The notes: generated by a model from the letters alone, not told the origin. Counted from the stretch's first letter, positions 52,285 to 61,692 are shown. The stretch is 64,000 nt of DNA from Desulfogranum japonicum DSM 18378 (GCF_000429945.1 NZ_AUCV01000001.1:372001-436000), one strand, 5' to 3'. Numbers and translations: made by a program.

Positions 52285-53466
52285 TTACAGTGCTGCTTTG
52301 TAAATTGCAGCTACGTCCATATCTTTAGGTGTACGAGGATTGGTCAGACCACAAGCGTCTTTCTGAGCATTGGCGGTCATGGTGTCGATGTCTTCTGCTT
52401 TGACTTCTTTACCATAACGTTTTCCAAGCTCGATCAGACCAGCAGGGATACCGATGTCTTTAGACAGGTTCTGAATAGCGGTCAAGGCCAGTTCAGCAGC
52501 GTCACGGGTGGAAAGTCCCTCTGTGTTCTCGCCCATGAGCTGAGCGATTTTCGCGAAACGATCCATTTTTGCGATCAGGTTGAAACGCTCTACGTGTGGC
52601 AACAGGATGGCATTACACTCTCCGTGTGGCAGGTCGTAAAAGCCGCCAAGCTGATGCGCCATTGCGTGTACGTGGCCAAGGCTTGCATTGTTGAATGCCA
52701 TACCAGCAAGGTACTGAGCGTAGCACATGCCTTCACGGGCAACGATATCTTGTCCATTGGCAACTGCTGGGCGCAGGTGTGTTGCGATGAGTTCGATGGC
52801 TTTCTCTGCAGCAGAGTCGGTCATTGGGGTAGCAATTGTGGAAACATACGCTTCTACAGCGTGGGTCAGTGCGTCCATACCGGTTGCAGCTGTCAGTGCA
52901 GGAGGCATTCCCATCATCAGCAGTGGATCGTCCAGGGCAACGCCAGGAGTAACGCGCCAGTCAACGATAGCCATTTTAACTTTACGGCTGGTGTCGGTGA
53001 TGATGCAGAAGCGTGTCATCTCTGAAGCTGTACCAGCAGTGGTGTTTACTGCAACATAAGGAGGCATTGGCTTGGTGGATTGATCAACGCCTTCAAAGTC
53101 ATGAATTTTGCCACCATTGGCAACAACCAGTCCGATACCTTTACCACAGTCATGGGAGCTACCACCACCGAGGGTGATCAAGCTGTCACAACCTTCAGCT
53201 TTATAGATATCAACGCCGTCATGCACGTTTTTGTCGGTTGGGTTAGGAATTGTCTCGTCATAGACGACACAAGGCATGCCTGCTGCTTCAAGCAGATCAG
53301 TGATCTGTTTGGTAATTCCAGCACCGGTGATACCTTTGTCGGTTACAACCAAAGGCTTGCTTCCACCAAGAGCTTTGATTTTGCCTGGGATTTCTTTTGC
53401 TGCTCCAATGCCGATCAGGGTAACGCTGGGAATAAAGTAACCGTATACTTCTTCACGTACTGCCAT
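52285..53466 (-). CDS. Iron-containing alcohol dehydrogenase, copy 2
   Basis: The 393-residue paralogue of the preceding gene, with the same NAD (GGGSSHDCGKG) and iron (THAVEAY, HVHAMAHQ, LPHGEC) motifs; about thirty substitutions separate them, mostly conservative. It differs at a few surface-type positions (for example AEGC for SNNC near 90). It has the stricter sigma-54 promoter (TGGCAC form) and a strong terminator, so it may be the main isozyme. The duplication includes the promoter layout, so the copies arose by tandem duplication of a whole transcription unit. It would supply aldehydes to Mop and AOR. Confidence 0.96.
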   Translation of the reverse strand: MAVREEVYGYFIPSVTLIGIGAAKEIPGKIKALGGSKPLVVTDKGITGAGITKQITDLLEAAGMPCVVYDETIPNPTDKNVHDGVDIYKAEGCDSLITLGGGSSHDCGKGIGLVVANGGKIHDFEGVDQSTKPMPPYVAVNTTAGTASEMTRFCIITDTSRKVKMAIVDWRVTPGVALDDPLLMMGMPPALTAATGMDALTHAVEAYVSTIATPMTDSAAEKAIELIATHLRPAVANGQDIVAREGMCYAQYLAGMAFNNASLGHVHAMAHQLGGFYDLPHGECNAILLPHVERFNLIAKMDRFAKIAQLMGENTEGLSTRDAAELALTAIQNLSKDIGIPAGLIELGKRYGKEVKAEDIDTMTANAQKDACGLTNPRTPKDMDVAAIYKAAL

Positions 53467-53544
53467 AATTAAACCATCCTCTCTATTATTAGATTTAATA
53501 AGTGGTTTTCCCTTACTTCTTTGGATCCAAAAACACCCTTATAT

Positions 53545-53560
53545 AGCAATGGCCGTGCCA
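53545..53560 (-). promoter_or_regulatory. Sigma-54 promoter of adh copy 2
   Basis: On the minus strand TGGCAC-GGCCA-TTGCT, an exact fit to the -24/-12 consensus, 79 bases before the ATG. The predicted start of transcription is near 53533. Confidence 0.88.
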
Positions 53561-54652
53561 TGTTTGTAAATTGTGCAAATACAGTCAGTTAAAAGAAGTG
53601 CTCCGTTGGCTTTGAAGTCAAACTGACCTAATGGCATAACTATTTCAGGAACATAGCCACCGGGATTACGCAGGCTCGTGCTCTGAATCCCTCTTGTAGC
53701 GTGATAAAATGGGTATGGGTCTAATTGACACGGCTTTGATCCTCCATGGGACTAATTTAGCTAACAGGTCTATGTAATAGTCCACCCTGTGGATTGTGTG
53801 GTATGGGTGTTGTGGGTTGGCAGTATGGTGGCGGCAGGTTGCTGGGAAAATTATGTAATAACAAGGATGTTATGAATTGCCGATTTCCCGTTGCTGTGAG
53901 ACAGGGTCTTTCGGCTGCTTCTGTTCTGGAGTCTGTAATAGCTGGTGTGTTTTTTTCTGGGTGGACGTCAGCCTTCCCTGTATGTCGTGTGGATCGGCAG
54001 TGCGAGGTGGTGAAAGGGTGCGCTTGGGGTTGGGGGACTGTAGCACAAAGAGAGGCTAATCTTTTGTATTTATATATTTTGTTATCAATTGTCCGGTTAT
54101 GGAATGGCAAAGGTACAGTTGGTGGCAGGAGCTGTTATATTGGTATGGTCTTTGGTTGGGTTAATTTTTCTATTGGTATAAAAAATGGCTGGGGCTTTAT
54201 CTGGCTTTCCTCTCCTTTCTGCACTGGGAGAAAAGTGGATGTGTCCCGGTTATGTTTTTCTGATTTTTTACCTGTGGTTATGATTGCACATACTACAATT
54301 TCGCTTTTTCAAATTGGGCTATGCTGGGTTGCCGAGACCTGCTACACGTCTTATCACAGACATATACCTGATAGCGGAACCTGCACTTCTTCCGAGAATA
54401 CAATGTTGAGCATAACGCAAATATTTGCAGGGAGACGACGAAACTGCGAAAAGGTTATTTCAGAACAGGTCCAAACGAATCGTGACAGCTCTGCAAAGGC
54501 AGCAATACCGCTTGGCTATTAACAGAATAATGGTTATGACTAATGGGACTAGTACATATATTAGGTGATTATTGAATCAGCTGTAATGCCCTGCGCCCAG
54601 AAGAGTCAGGTATCTTGTGCATATCCTGGCAACGCAATAATGAGGAGTTACC
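53561..54652. other. Long gene-poor interval
   Basis: About 1.1 kb. A 242-codon plus ORF (53794-54522) has an odd Trp/Cys-rich, GT-rich make-up, no ribosome-binding site and no recognisable domain, so I do not call it a gene. The part near 53718-53732 holds the adh enhancer words. The rest should contain the promoter of the PBP-like gene. No sigma-54 match was seen for that gene. Confidence 0.45.
53718..53732. promoter_or_regulatory. Candidate enhancer site of adh copy 2
   Basis: GGTCTAATTGA (53718-53728) runs directly into TGACACG (53726-53732), 158-166 bases upstream of the -24 box. In copy 1 the two words are 15 bases apart. Confidence 0.5.
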
Positions 54653-55867
54653 ATGCCGTCTGTTATTCATCCTGAAATAAAAGTTGCCGAAATTGTGCAG
54701 CGTTATCCGGAAACCCGTTCTGTTTTTATAAGCCATGGCCTCGGTGCTCTGGTCAGTGAAGACGGTATGCGTGTTTTGTCACCATTTCTTCCCTTGTCTA
54801 CAGCACTGCGCAGTCGACTGATCAGTCAAGATACATTTATAGATCTTCTTCACCAGGCTATTGTTCCTGAAGAACATGTGGAATCCCCAGGTTTGGAGAG
54901 TTACGATAAGCAGGGAGAGTTGAGTTTGCTGGCATTGATGCCCTGTGGTTTGAAAATGGGGTTTGGTCGTGCTTTAACAGGATTCCTGGAAGAGTTGGAG
55001 CAGAATCAGGGAATGGCTGTTTCCTATGCCGTGGAAGGTAATGTGAATCAGGAGCTTTCATATTATTCCTTTGTCAACACCATTAATGAGGTGAGTGAAT
55101 TACCCGACATCATCGTTTCAGCCGACTTTAATTCATTTTTTGGCAACAGGTTTTACAAGCGATTTGTCGAAACCGGCCTGTTTACCGGCTACGGTTCGGT
55201 GGATCCTACCGAGGCGTATACTAATGCCGGGATCATAGACCCCTTGGGGCATTATCATGTCATGGGCATAAATCCACTGGTGATGGTGGCAAATCTTGAC
55301 CAGATTGGTGAGAGGCAATTGCCACAGACATGGCAGGATCTACTCAGCTCTCAGTGGAAACGAAGTGTCACGTTGAGAGGTGGCAATGGATTTTTTTGCC
55401 ATGCCGTTTTGTTGCCGACCTATCAACAGTATGGTGATGACGGGCTTCGCGCATTGTCTGCCAATGTGTTTCAGGGCCTGCACCCTTCCCAAATGGTAAA
55501 GCAGATCGACGCCAATGGGCCTGGAGCGATATATGTAATGCCTGAATTTTTTGCACACAGGGTCAAGCACCAAGAGCGTGTTAAAATTATCTGGCCTGAG
55601 GACGGGGCCCTGGCAAGTCCGGTAACTCTACAGACAAAGGCAGACCGTATTGATGAGCTTCGTCCGGTGCTTGATTATCTTACCGGTCCTGAATTGGCAC
55701 AATCCCTTGTCGGAGCCCGTTTTCCCGTTCCCCATAAAAGCGTTCAGGCTGAAGTACAGAATAAACCTCTGTACTGGCTTGGGTGGGACTATCTGCGCAA
55801 CCATGATCTTCTTGCCTTAAATGAGGAGATTGATCGTGTCTTTATGCCGGGTGTACAAATCGTATGA
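54653..55867 (+). CDS. Leaderless PBP-fold protein with N-terminal DUF1858-like domain
   Basis: A 404-residue protein. Residues ~5-65 resemble DUF1858 (IKVAEIVQRYPETRSVFISHGLGALV); residues ~85-390 resemble a type-2 periplasmic binding protein of the iron/AfuA kind (LALMPCGLKMGF, ELPDIIVSADFNSFFG, YHVMGINPLVMVAN, PGAIYVMPEFFAHRV). There is no signal peptide, so it should be cytosolic, unlike transport-linked relatives. It overlaps the next gene by 4 bases. With the GTPase and ABC ATPase and no permease it may bind a metal complex or cofactor inside the cell. That role is inference. Confidence 0.75.
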   Translation: MPSVIHPEIKVAEIVQRYPETRSVFISHGLGALVSEDGMRVLSPFLPLSTALRSRLISQDTFIDLLHQAIVPEEHVESPGLESYDKQGELSLLALMPCGLKMGFGRALTGFLEELEQNQGMAVSYAVEGNVNQELSYYSFVNTINEVSELPDIIVSADFNSFFGNRFYKRFVETGLFTGYGSVDPTEAYTNAGIIDPLGHYHVMGINPLVMVANLDQIGERQLPQTWQDLLSSQWKRSVTLRGGNGFFCHAVLLPTYQQYGDDGLRALSANVFQGLHPSQMVKQIDANGPGAIYVMPEFFAHRVKHQERVKIIWPEDGALASPVTLQTKADRIDELRPVLDYLTGPELAQSLVGARFPVPHKSVQAEVQNKPLYWLGWDYLRNHDLLALNEEIDRVFMPGVQIV

Positions 55868-56565
55868 GTAAAGGGCTGTTTCGTTTTATTACGGTTGCGG
55901 GCCCGCCTTCATGCGGCAAGACTTCGGTTATTTTACGCACCATTGAGCCTTTGATTGCCCAGGGCTACAAGGTTGGGGTAGTCAAGTTTGACTGTCTCAC
56001 CAGCGAGGATCATGTGCGCTATCAGCAGGCAGGAGTCACTGTGAAAAAAGGTCTTGCCGGCAGCCTCTGCCCAGATCATTTTTTTATCGCCAATATTGAG
56101 CAGGCTGTGCAATGGGGGAAAAAAAAGGGGTTTGATCTGTTGATAAGTGAAAGTGCCGGGCTTTGCAATCGTTGTTCTCCCCACATCAGAAATGTGATGG
56201 CTGTCTGTGTCATAGACCATTTGAGTGGAGTACACACCCCCAGAAAGATCGGGCCGATGTTGAAAACTGCAGATGTGGTGGTACTGACCAAAGGAGATAT
56301 TGTTTCCCAGGCAGAGCGTGAAGTTTTTGCTTTTCGTGTCCGACAGGTAAATTCCAGGGCTGCAGTACTTCCGGTTAACGGGCTTACCGGTCAGGGAAAT
56401 CTGCTTCTGCAGCAGCATTTTCAGCAGGCGCCCCAAGTTGATAGTCTTGAAGGGCGGAAATTGCGGTTCACCATGCCGGCAGCACTGTGCTCTTACTGCC
56501 TTGGAGAAACCCAAATTGGAGAAGATTGCCAGATCGGCAATGTGAAAACCATGGATTTTTCATGA
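55864..56565 (+). CDS. G3E-type (HypB/UreG-like) GTPase
   Basis: The 233-residue protein has a P-loop VAGPPSCGKTSVILRT near residue 14, a switch-like ESAGLCNRCSPHI near residue 99 with a Cys pair, and VVLTKGDIVSQAE near 138 where TKGD replaces the usual NKxD. A C-terminal CSYC (about 217) adds another likely metal site. G3E GTPases load nickel or other metals into enzymes. It lies between the leaderless PBP-like gene and the ABC ATPase with 4-base overlaps on both sides, so the three are made together. The metal and client are unknown. Confidence 0.82.
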   Translation: MSKGLFRFITVAGPPSCGKTSVILRTIEPLIAQGYKVGVVKFDCLTSEDHVRYQQAGVTVKKGLAGSLCPDHFFIANIEQAVQWGKKKGFDLLISESAGLCNRCSPHIRNVMAVCVIDHLSGVHTPRKIGPMLKTADVVVLTKGDIVSQAEREVFAFRVRQVNSRAAVLPVNGLTGQGNLLLQQHFQQAPQVDSLEGRKLRFTMPAALCSYCLGETQIGEDCQIGNVKTMDFS

Positions 56566-57581
56566 ATTTTGAAGAACTGCTTCAGCGTCCTTTGAGAGAG
56601 GTCCTGCAAACATATCCCTACCTGCGCGATTTTTTTGCAGCGCTGGCTATTTCACTACCGAACAGTACAATTGGTTTCGGTGAATTTTTGGCAGGGCAGG
56701 ATACCGCAAAATTAGAGGAATTCTCACTGGGGCAGGAAGAATTACGCAAGCAGTGTGCAGAATTCATAAACCAGATGGAACTGTTCAAAGTTCAGGGGGA
56801 CCAGAGAATCCGGGAGATTACCGTTAAAGCCGGATATGATAAGAACGGGCAGGCTGAGAAACAGGATCTGATTTTACGTACCGGGGAGGTCGTGTGTGTC
56901 GTCGGTCCAACCGGTTCGGGGAAGAGTCGTCTACTGGCTGATATTGAATGCCTTGCCCAGGCCGACACTCCATCTGGACGTAGTGTTCTGCTCGATGGCC
57001 AGGCTCCTGATCAACGCCAGCGATTGTCCGGAGAACAACAGCTTGTGGCACAACTCTCCCAAAACATGAATTTTGTTATGGATCTTTCTGTGGAAGAGTT
57101 TATCACCATGCACGCAGAAAGTCGTCTGGTCGTTGACATTGAACATACAGTGGAGCAGGTGTATACCACTGCTGTGAGCCTTGCAGGTGAGTCTTTTTCA
57201 AGGCAGACCCCTGTAACCGCTTTGTCAGGGGGGCAGTCACGGGCGCTTATGATTGCAGATGTAGCTTGTCTCAGTCGTTCACCCATTGTTCTGATTGATG
57301 AAATTGAAAATGCCGGGGTTGATCGCAGACAGGCTTTACAGATACTGGTGCAGGAGGAAAAAATCGTTCTTATCGCTACCCATGATCCTCTGCTTGCCCT
57401 CTCCGGAGATCGTCGGCTGGTTATTCGTAACGGCGGCGTCGCCAGCATTATTGAAACCAGCGAAGAAGAACGCCAGGGCCTGTTGCAGCTGGCTGAATTG
57501 GACCATCGCTTGAACAGACTCAGGGAGCAGGTCCGCGCAGGTGAGCGCCTGGACTTTGACTTGCAGCAGTTTTTCCAATAA
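56562..57581 (+). CDS. Soluble ABC ATPase with N-terminal DUF1858-like segment
   Basis: The 339-residue protein has an N-terminal ~45-residue piece (LLQRPLREVLQTYPYLRDFF) that echoes the DUF1858 part of the PBP-like protein, then an ABC domain: Walker A VGPTGSGKSRLL near residue 113, signature LSGGQSRALMIADV near 222, Walker B PIVLIDEIENAG near 242 and H-loop IATHDPLL. It has no membrane segment and no permease is near. I start at the ATG overlapping the GTPase stop (ATGA), rejecting an extended frame from 56487. It probably drives a cytosolic assembly step, as SufC does. Confidence 0.82.
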   Translation: MNFEELLQRPLREVLQTYPYLRDFFAALAISLPNSTIGFGEFLAGQDTAKLEEFSLGQEELRKQCAEFINQMELFKVQGDQRIREITVKAGYDKNGQAEKQDLILRTGEVVCVVGPTGSGKSRLLADIECLAQADTPSGRSVLLDGQAPDQRQRLSGEQQLVAQLSQNMNFVMDLSVEEFITMHAESRLVVDIEHTVEQVYTTAVSLAGESFSRQTPVTALSGGQSRALMIADVACLSRSPIVLIDEIENAGVDRRQALQILVQEEKIVLIATHDPLLALSGDRRLVIRNGGVASIIETSEEERQGLLQLAELDHRLNRLREQVRAGERLDFDLQQFFQ

Positions 57582-57810
57582 CACCACCATTCACCCCGTA
57601 TCTTGTTTCCTCCTTTTTATCTGCACTGCTTTTATAAATATCTCCACTTCTGATACAATGGAGAGAAATACCCCTTCTATGAGGTAACCGTTCACCAACT
57701 TAAAATAATGTTGGCTGCTCCCCTTGTTGCAAGCGGCTATCAGTGCGTCATGTGTGCACAGATTTGCCGGTGAACGATTACGGTCTAATCAATCCACTAT
57801 GGAGGTAGAT

Positions 57811-58965
57811 ATGGCCGGTGCTCCACGTATGGTTACAACTCCCCATCGGAAAATCCCCATGGATATTCCAGAGGGAATAGCTCCCACTGAATTTTTTAAC
57901 AGTCCCTGTAATCTGCGCCATCTAACCCGTGAAAATGGTCTGCTGCGCACCAAGGAAGGTTTTTTGCTGTATCGTAAGGCTATTGGTCATTCCAACCTTT
58001 TTGATACATCCATTATTTTTGACACTTCACATAAAGTATTGGATCCAATGGGGCGTCCTGTTCGCCGAGACCAGCTGACCAGGGAGGAAAGTATCGTTTT
58101 CAGCCGCATGACAAAGGTTGTCACCCACTATATGCTGGAAAAATACCCGGATCCCGGTGAACATCTCGTGTTTTGTGGTGAAGCCAGCCTGGATGCCACC
58201 TGGCCGCTCAATAAACCAGGCGTTCCAAGTATTCGCATGATGCACAATCATTTCATGGTATTTGAAAAGGCAATGCTGGAGGCAGCGCCCGAGGCTGATG
58301 CAGACAATCCAAACCTGACAGATAGTGGCCAGAACGGTCTTTTCCTGCAGTATCTGCGGGATGTTTATCTGCGATTTTTTGATGTGCTGCGTTTACAGGT
58401 GCTTAAACCGCTGCCTCCCGACGATGGGTGTTTGCGAATAACCGGGTATCCCCAGGGCTTGCCAAGCTGGGAAGTGGTGGGAGGGGAGAAAACGCTGGAT
58501 AAAGGACAGTTCTGGAAAGAGTATGATCTGGTTCTTGCCGGTTTCCTTGATTTCTACAGGGCCTTTTTTGCACTCGTGGCAGCAGAAGATGCAAGAATTC
58601 CAAAGGACGCAGCGTATCCTGATCAAATTGAGGATATTTTGCTGTATAGTGATCAGTTTCATCAGGCAGCTCGGATGCTGCGTTTACGAGTGATGGAGGA
58701 TCCAATGTTTGCCAATGAAATTCGTTGGCAACCTGCATATAAGCAGTTGTTGTATCGTGATGATACTGGCCGGCTCATTGTGACTATTAGTCAAAATTCT
58801 GTGGGGAACGCTATTACGGAACTGTTGGGTATTGTGGTGAAACGAATAGCCGACGAAGATGCATATGCCAAGGCGGAGCCACATTTGCTCAAGCAATTGT
58901 TGGAACTGCGAGGACGCCTGGTTATGTATAATCTGGGTACACCAATTTCTACGGCATTATGGTAG
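57811..58965 (+). CDS. Unrecognised 384-residue protein
   Basis: I do not recognise this family. The ATG at 57811 follows a GGAGG by 5 bases, so the in-frame upstream start at 57724 is rejected. The protein is acidic, without signal peptide or membrane helices. Notable segments are GEASLDATWPLNKPGVPSIRMMHNHFMVFE near residue 120 (the spaced His residues could bind metal or nucleotide, faintly HIT-like) and a C-terminal helical half with VTISQNSVGNAITELLGIVV. It follows the ABC ATPase by 229 bases on the same strand and may belong to the same process. The coding call is firm; function is open. Confidence 0.75.
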   Translation: MAGAPRMVTTPHRKIPMDIPEGIAPTEFFNSPCNLRHLTRENGLLRTKEGFLLYRKAIGHSNLFDTSIIFDTSHKVLDPMGRPVRRDQLTREESIVFSRMTKVVTHYMLEKYPDPGEHLVFCGEASLDATWPLNKPGVPSIRMMHNHFMVFEKAMLEAAPEADADNPNLTDSGQNGLFLQYLRDVYLRFFDVLRLQVLKPLPPDDGCLRITGYPQGLPSWEVVGGEKTLDKGQFWKEYDLVLAGFLDFYRAFFALVAAEDARIPKDAAYPDQIEDILLYSDQFHQAARMLRLRVMEDPMFANEIRWQPAYKQLLYRDDTGRLIVTISQNSVGNAITELLGIVVKRIADEDAYAKAEPHLLKQLLELRGRLVMYNLGTPISTALW

Positions 58966-59365
58966 GCACCTGGTTGGTAAGCAAAGAAAGTTATTGGCAA
59001 GAGAGATCTGGTCATATTCCCGAAGGCGTATCAGATAATCTCCTGGCAGGGTTGTTAAAAAACTAAAAATGATCGATACGGCCTGCCACATGTAGTGCTG
59101 ATCTTAAGGCGTGTAGCATGCGGCAAGTTGTGTCAAAAATGTCTTTTTCAACAGGCTGCTGGCCCAAATTTTTATAAAGGAGCCTTTTTTGCGAGCATAC
59201 TGTGTTTTGAGATGTTTCTTGTGCATGAAGTTACCCTTGAATGGGCAATCTCACTACCCAACCGGGTATGTCCGCGAGCGGGTAGTGGTATGTCGCTGTC
59301 AGTCTGATATTCCTGAAAATGTGAACGTCACCAGGCGAGTATCTGGCTCATTATTGCCAATTATC
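58966..59365. other. Intergenic region between convergent genes
   Basis: About 400 bases without a credible gene. An 8-bp inverted repeat CACTACCC (59252-59259) / GGGTAGTG (59280-59287) with a GGGTATGTCCGCGAGC loop is present. No strong terminator was found for either flanking gene. Confidence 0.4.
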
Positions 59366-59713
59366 CTATCGATGATATCGATACCCATAGTCCATTGAAC
59401 TATTACCTTGTCTCCCATATCTCTGCCCATGACTGTTCAAAGGGATCAGCGAACTGAGCACGACGGTGGCTAATACCGCAGCAATGATCCCTGCTGCCGC
59501 TTTACTGTTTTTCATATAGGCTGTGAAGGGACGCCAGTTGAGCGTGAGATGCACAACTCCTGCAGTAACGAACAATAACCCGCCCCATTGGTGAATTTGG
59601 TTCATTCCTGGAGTCTTCAGGTGTAAGAGTAAAAGAACTCCTGTGATGGAGGTGGCAGCAAAGGTTGTTGCCGTGAAAGGGCTGAGCCATTGTTTGTGGG
59701 AAGGGTTTATCAT
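59366..59713 (-). CDS. DUF4405 membrane protein
   Basis: A 115-residue protein with three hydrophobic segments and the DUF4405 pattern: FAATSITGVLLLLHL, then IHQWGGLLFVTAGVVHLTLNWRPF, in which spaced His residues suggest heme b ligation as in small cytochrome b-type proteins. A short periplasmic tail rich in Gly/Tyr/Arg follows. I start at the ATG at 59713; the longer frame to 59848 adds an unlikely sequence. It sits alone. Its redox partner is not visible. Confidence 0.75.
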   Translation of the reverse strand: MINPSHKQWLSPFTATTFAATSITGVLLLLHLKTPGMNQIHQWGGLLFVTAGVVHLTLNWRPFTAYMKNSKAAAGIIAAVLATVVLSSLIPLNSHGQRYGRQGNSSMDYGYRYHR

Positions 59714-60151
59714 TCGAAATCTCCATATCTGGTTGAAGGGTGTGAGTGGCAGCAGGTAGCGGCTGTAGCATTGTATGTATTGTTTAGTCTGGATGCTGAC
59801 GTGTTCTATGCATAGTGCAGGCCACTTGGGATGAATAATACTATTCACAGGTTCAAAGCGAGCCCGGATTTTTTCATTCTTTTCTTAATGGCTGTCATCA
59901 TTACTTGCTCTAACCTTGAGATTATTTTCAGCGCAATGACGACACGCATTCCAGATTCATTGCCCTTTACTGTACTCTTCTAATTTTCATGAAATAAGGA
60001 AAAAATGTGCAAATATTTTAAGAGGTAATCTCTTGCTGCGTTTATGAGCACGCCTCGAAATTATACCAAAGGGTACATCGTGAGATGTACATGTTCTCTG
60101 AAGGGGAGGTGTTGGAGGAATCTCACAAATCACAGAGGGAATTGAAAAGAG
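59714..60151. other. Intergenic region upstream of DUF4405 gene and downstream of emrB
   Basis: About 440 bases with no supported gene. A 7-bp hairpin GTACATC-GTGA-GATGTAC (60073-60090) lies ~60 bases past the emrB stop; on the minus strand a weak T-rich stretch follows, so it may be the efflux-operon terminator. Confidence 0.4.
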
Positions 60152-61663
60152 TTATGCCCTTTGCGGTTTTGTCTGTAACAGCATGAGAAAGGGAATGGAC
60201 GCAAGGGTAAGCCACATTATGAAAGCAAAATCGTTCAGGTAAGAGATGGTAGCAGCTTGAACAGTAACTTCGCTGTTCAAGGCTATTTTACCTGTCAGTG
60301 TGGTCCAGTTCCACAGCTGGGGTAGTGCTTCCGGCTGCATGGTGTCGCGAAAAGGGTGGAGAAGTTCGCTCATGCTTGCATGGTTTATCTGGGTGTTTCT
60401 TGCCAGCAGGGTAACCACCACGGAAATACCTATGGAACTGCCTATATTACGAACCAGGCTGTACATGGCTGTTCCCTCTGTCCGTAGGTGCTGCTGGAGG
60501 GTTGAAAAGGTGACAGTACTTAAGGGGACGAAAACGAAACCAAAACCAAATCCCTGTACAATGCCTGTCCAGAGCAGGGCAGCAATGCTTACCTCCTGGT
60601 TGAAAGTGCTCATGACACCCAGTGCAGCGGCTGTCAGACCAAAACCTGTCAATAAAAGCAGACGGATATCCACTTTTCGGATCAGGCGTCCCACAATCAC
60701 CATGGCTACCATGGTTCCCATTCCCCTGGGAGCGAGAATGTAGCCTGTAGTCAACACCGGAAATCCCATGATTTGCTGCATGAATGGCGGCAACAGGGCC
60801 AGGGTGGCATAGAGGGTCATTCCCACCAGAAAAATAAGGACCAGGCCAACGACAAGGTTTCGATCCTTAAACAGTGCTGGCTCAAAGAATGGCTTGTCAG
60901 CAGTAAAAGTATGAACCAGAAAAAGATAGAAAAAGAGGCCTGTGATAACTGATTCTGTGATAATTTCACGGCTCTGCCACCAATCCAGTGATTGCCCCCT
61001 GTCGAGCAGGAGTTGGAGGGCTCCGATGGAAATCCCAAGCAGCAGAAAACCCAGGGTGTCGAACTTGTGTGCTGAATTGCGTGAACTTTCAGGGACCGCA
61101 GCAAAGATTCCCATAAACGCGAGGAGGCCTATGGGCAGATTAATATAAAAGACCCAGCGCCAATTGTAGTATTCAGTCAGATAGCCACCAAGGGAGGGAC
61201 CCAGGATGGGTCCAACCATTACCCCCAATCCCCATATCGCCATGGCTGTGCCATGTTTTTCAGTTGGATAGGTATCTAAAAGAACAGCTTGAGAGAGCGG
61301 AACCAGACCAGCACCGAAGATTCCCTGCAGGAGACGGAAGAGAACAATCTCGGTCAGGCTGCCTGAGGCTCCGCAGAGCATGGAAGCCAGGGTAAACCCT
61401 ACCACGGAGAGAAGGAAAAGTCTTTTTCGGCCAAATCTGGAGGAGAGTACCCCTGTAAGCGGCGTAAAGATGGCAGCGGCAACAATGTACGAGGTCAATA
61501 CCCAGGAGATCTGATCCTGGGTAGCAGACATGCCACCCTGCATACTTGGCAGGGCCACATTGGCAATGGTGGTATCCAATGCCTGCATAACCGTTGCCAG
61601 CATGATGGAAACGGTTATCAGCCCACGGTTTATGGCTGGCTCACTCTCTGGATGCAGTGTCAA
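60152..61663 (-). CDS. emrB: DHA2-family MFS drug exporter (EmrB-like)
   Basis: The 503-residue protein has 14 predicted membrane segments and the DHA2 motifs: motif C LGVMVGPILGPSLGGYL near residue 146 and VLDTTIANVALP-like ALDTTIANVALPSMQGG near residue 27. Motif A is LSSRFGRKRLF near residue 73. EmrB exports hydrophobic toxins with proton antiport through a tripartite complex with EmrA and an outer-membrane channel (not in the window). It follows emrA by 29 bases on the minus strand, and both follow a marR gene. Confidence 0.93.
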   Translation of the reverse strand: MTLHPESEPAINRGLITVSIMLATVMQALDTTIANVALPSMQGGMSATQDQISWVLTSYIVAAAIFTPLTGVLSSRFGRKRLFLLSVVGFTLASMLCGASGSLTEIVLFRLLQGIFGAGLVPLSQAVLLDTYPTEKHGTAMAIWGLGVMVGPILGPSLGGYLTEYYNWRWVFYINLPIGLLAFMGIFAAVPESSRNSAHKFDTLGFLLLGISIGALQLLLDRGQSLDWWQSREIITESVITGLFFYLFLVHTFTADKPFFEPALFKDRNLVVGLVLIFLVGMTLYATLALLPPFMQQIMGFPVLTTGYILAPRGMGTMVAMVIVGRLIRKVDIRLLLLTGFGLTAAALGVMSTFNQEVSIAALLWTGIVQGFGFGFVFVPLSTVTFSTLQQHLRTEGTAMYSLVRNIGSSIGISVVVTLLARNTQINHASMSELLHPFRDTMQPEALPQLWNWTTLTGKIALNSEVTVQAATISYLNDFAFIMWLTLASIPFLMLLQTKPQRA

Positions 61664-61692
61664 AAGAAACTCTCAGCTGTGGGAAAATGCCA

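Noticed and set aside
53794-54522. A 242-codon plus-strand ORF in the gene-poor interval
   Set aside because: No ribosome-binding site, no domain, an unlikely Trp/Cys/Gly-rich composition, and another long ORF on the opposite strand over the same bases.
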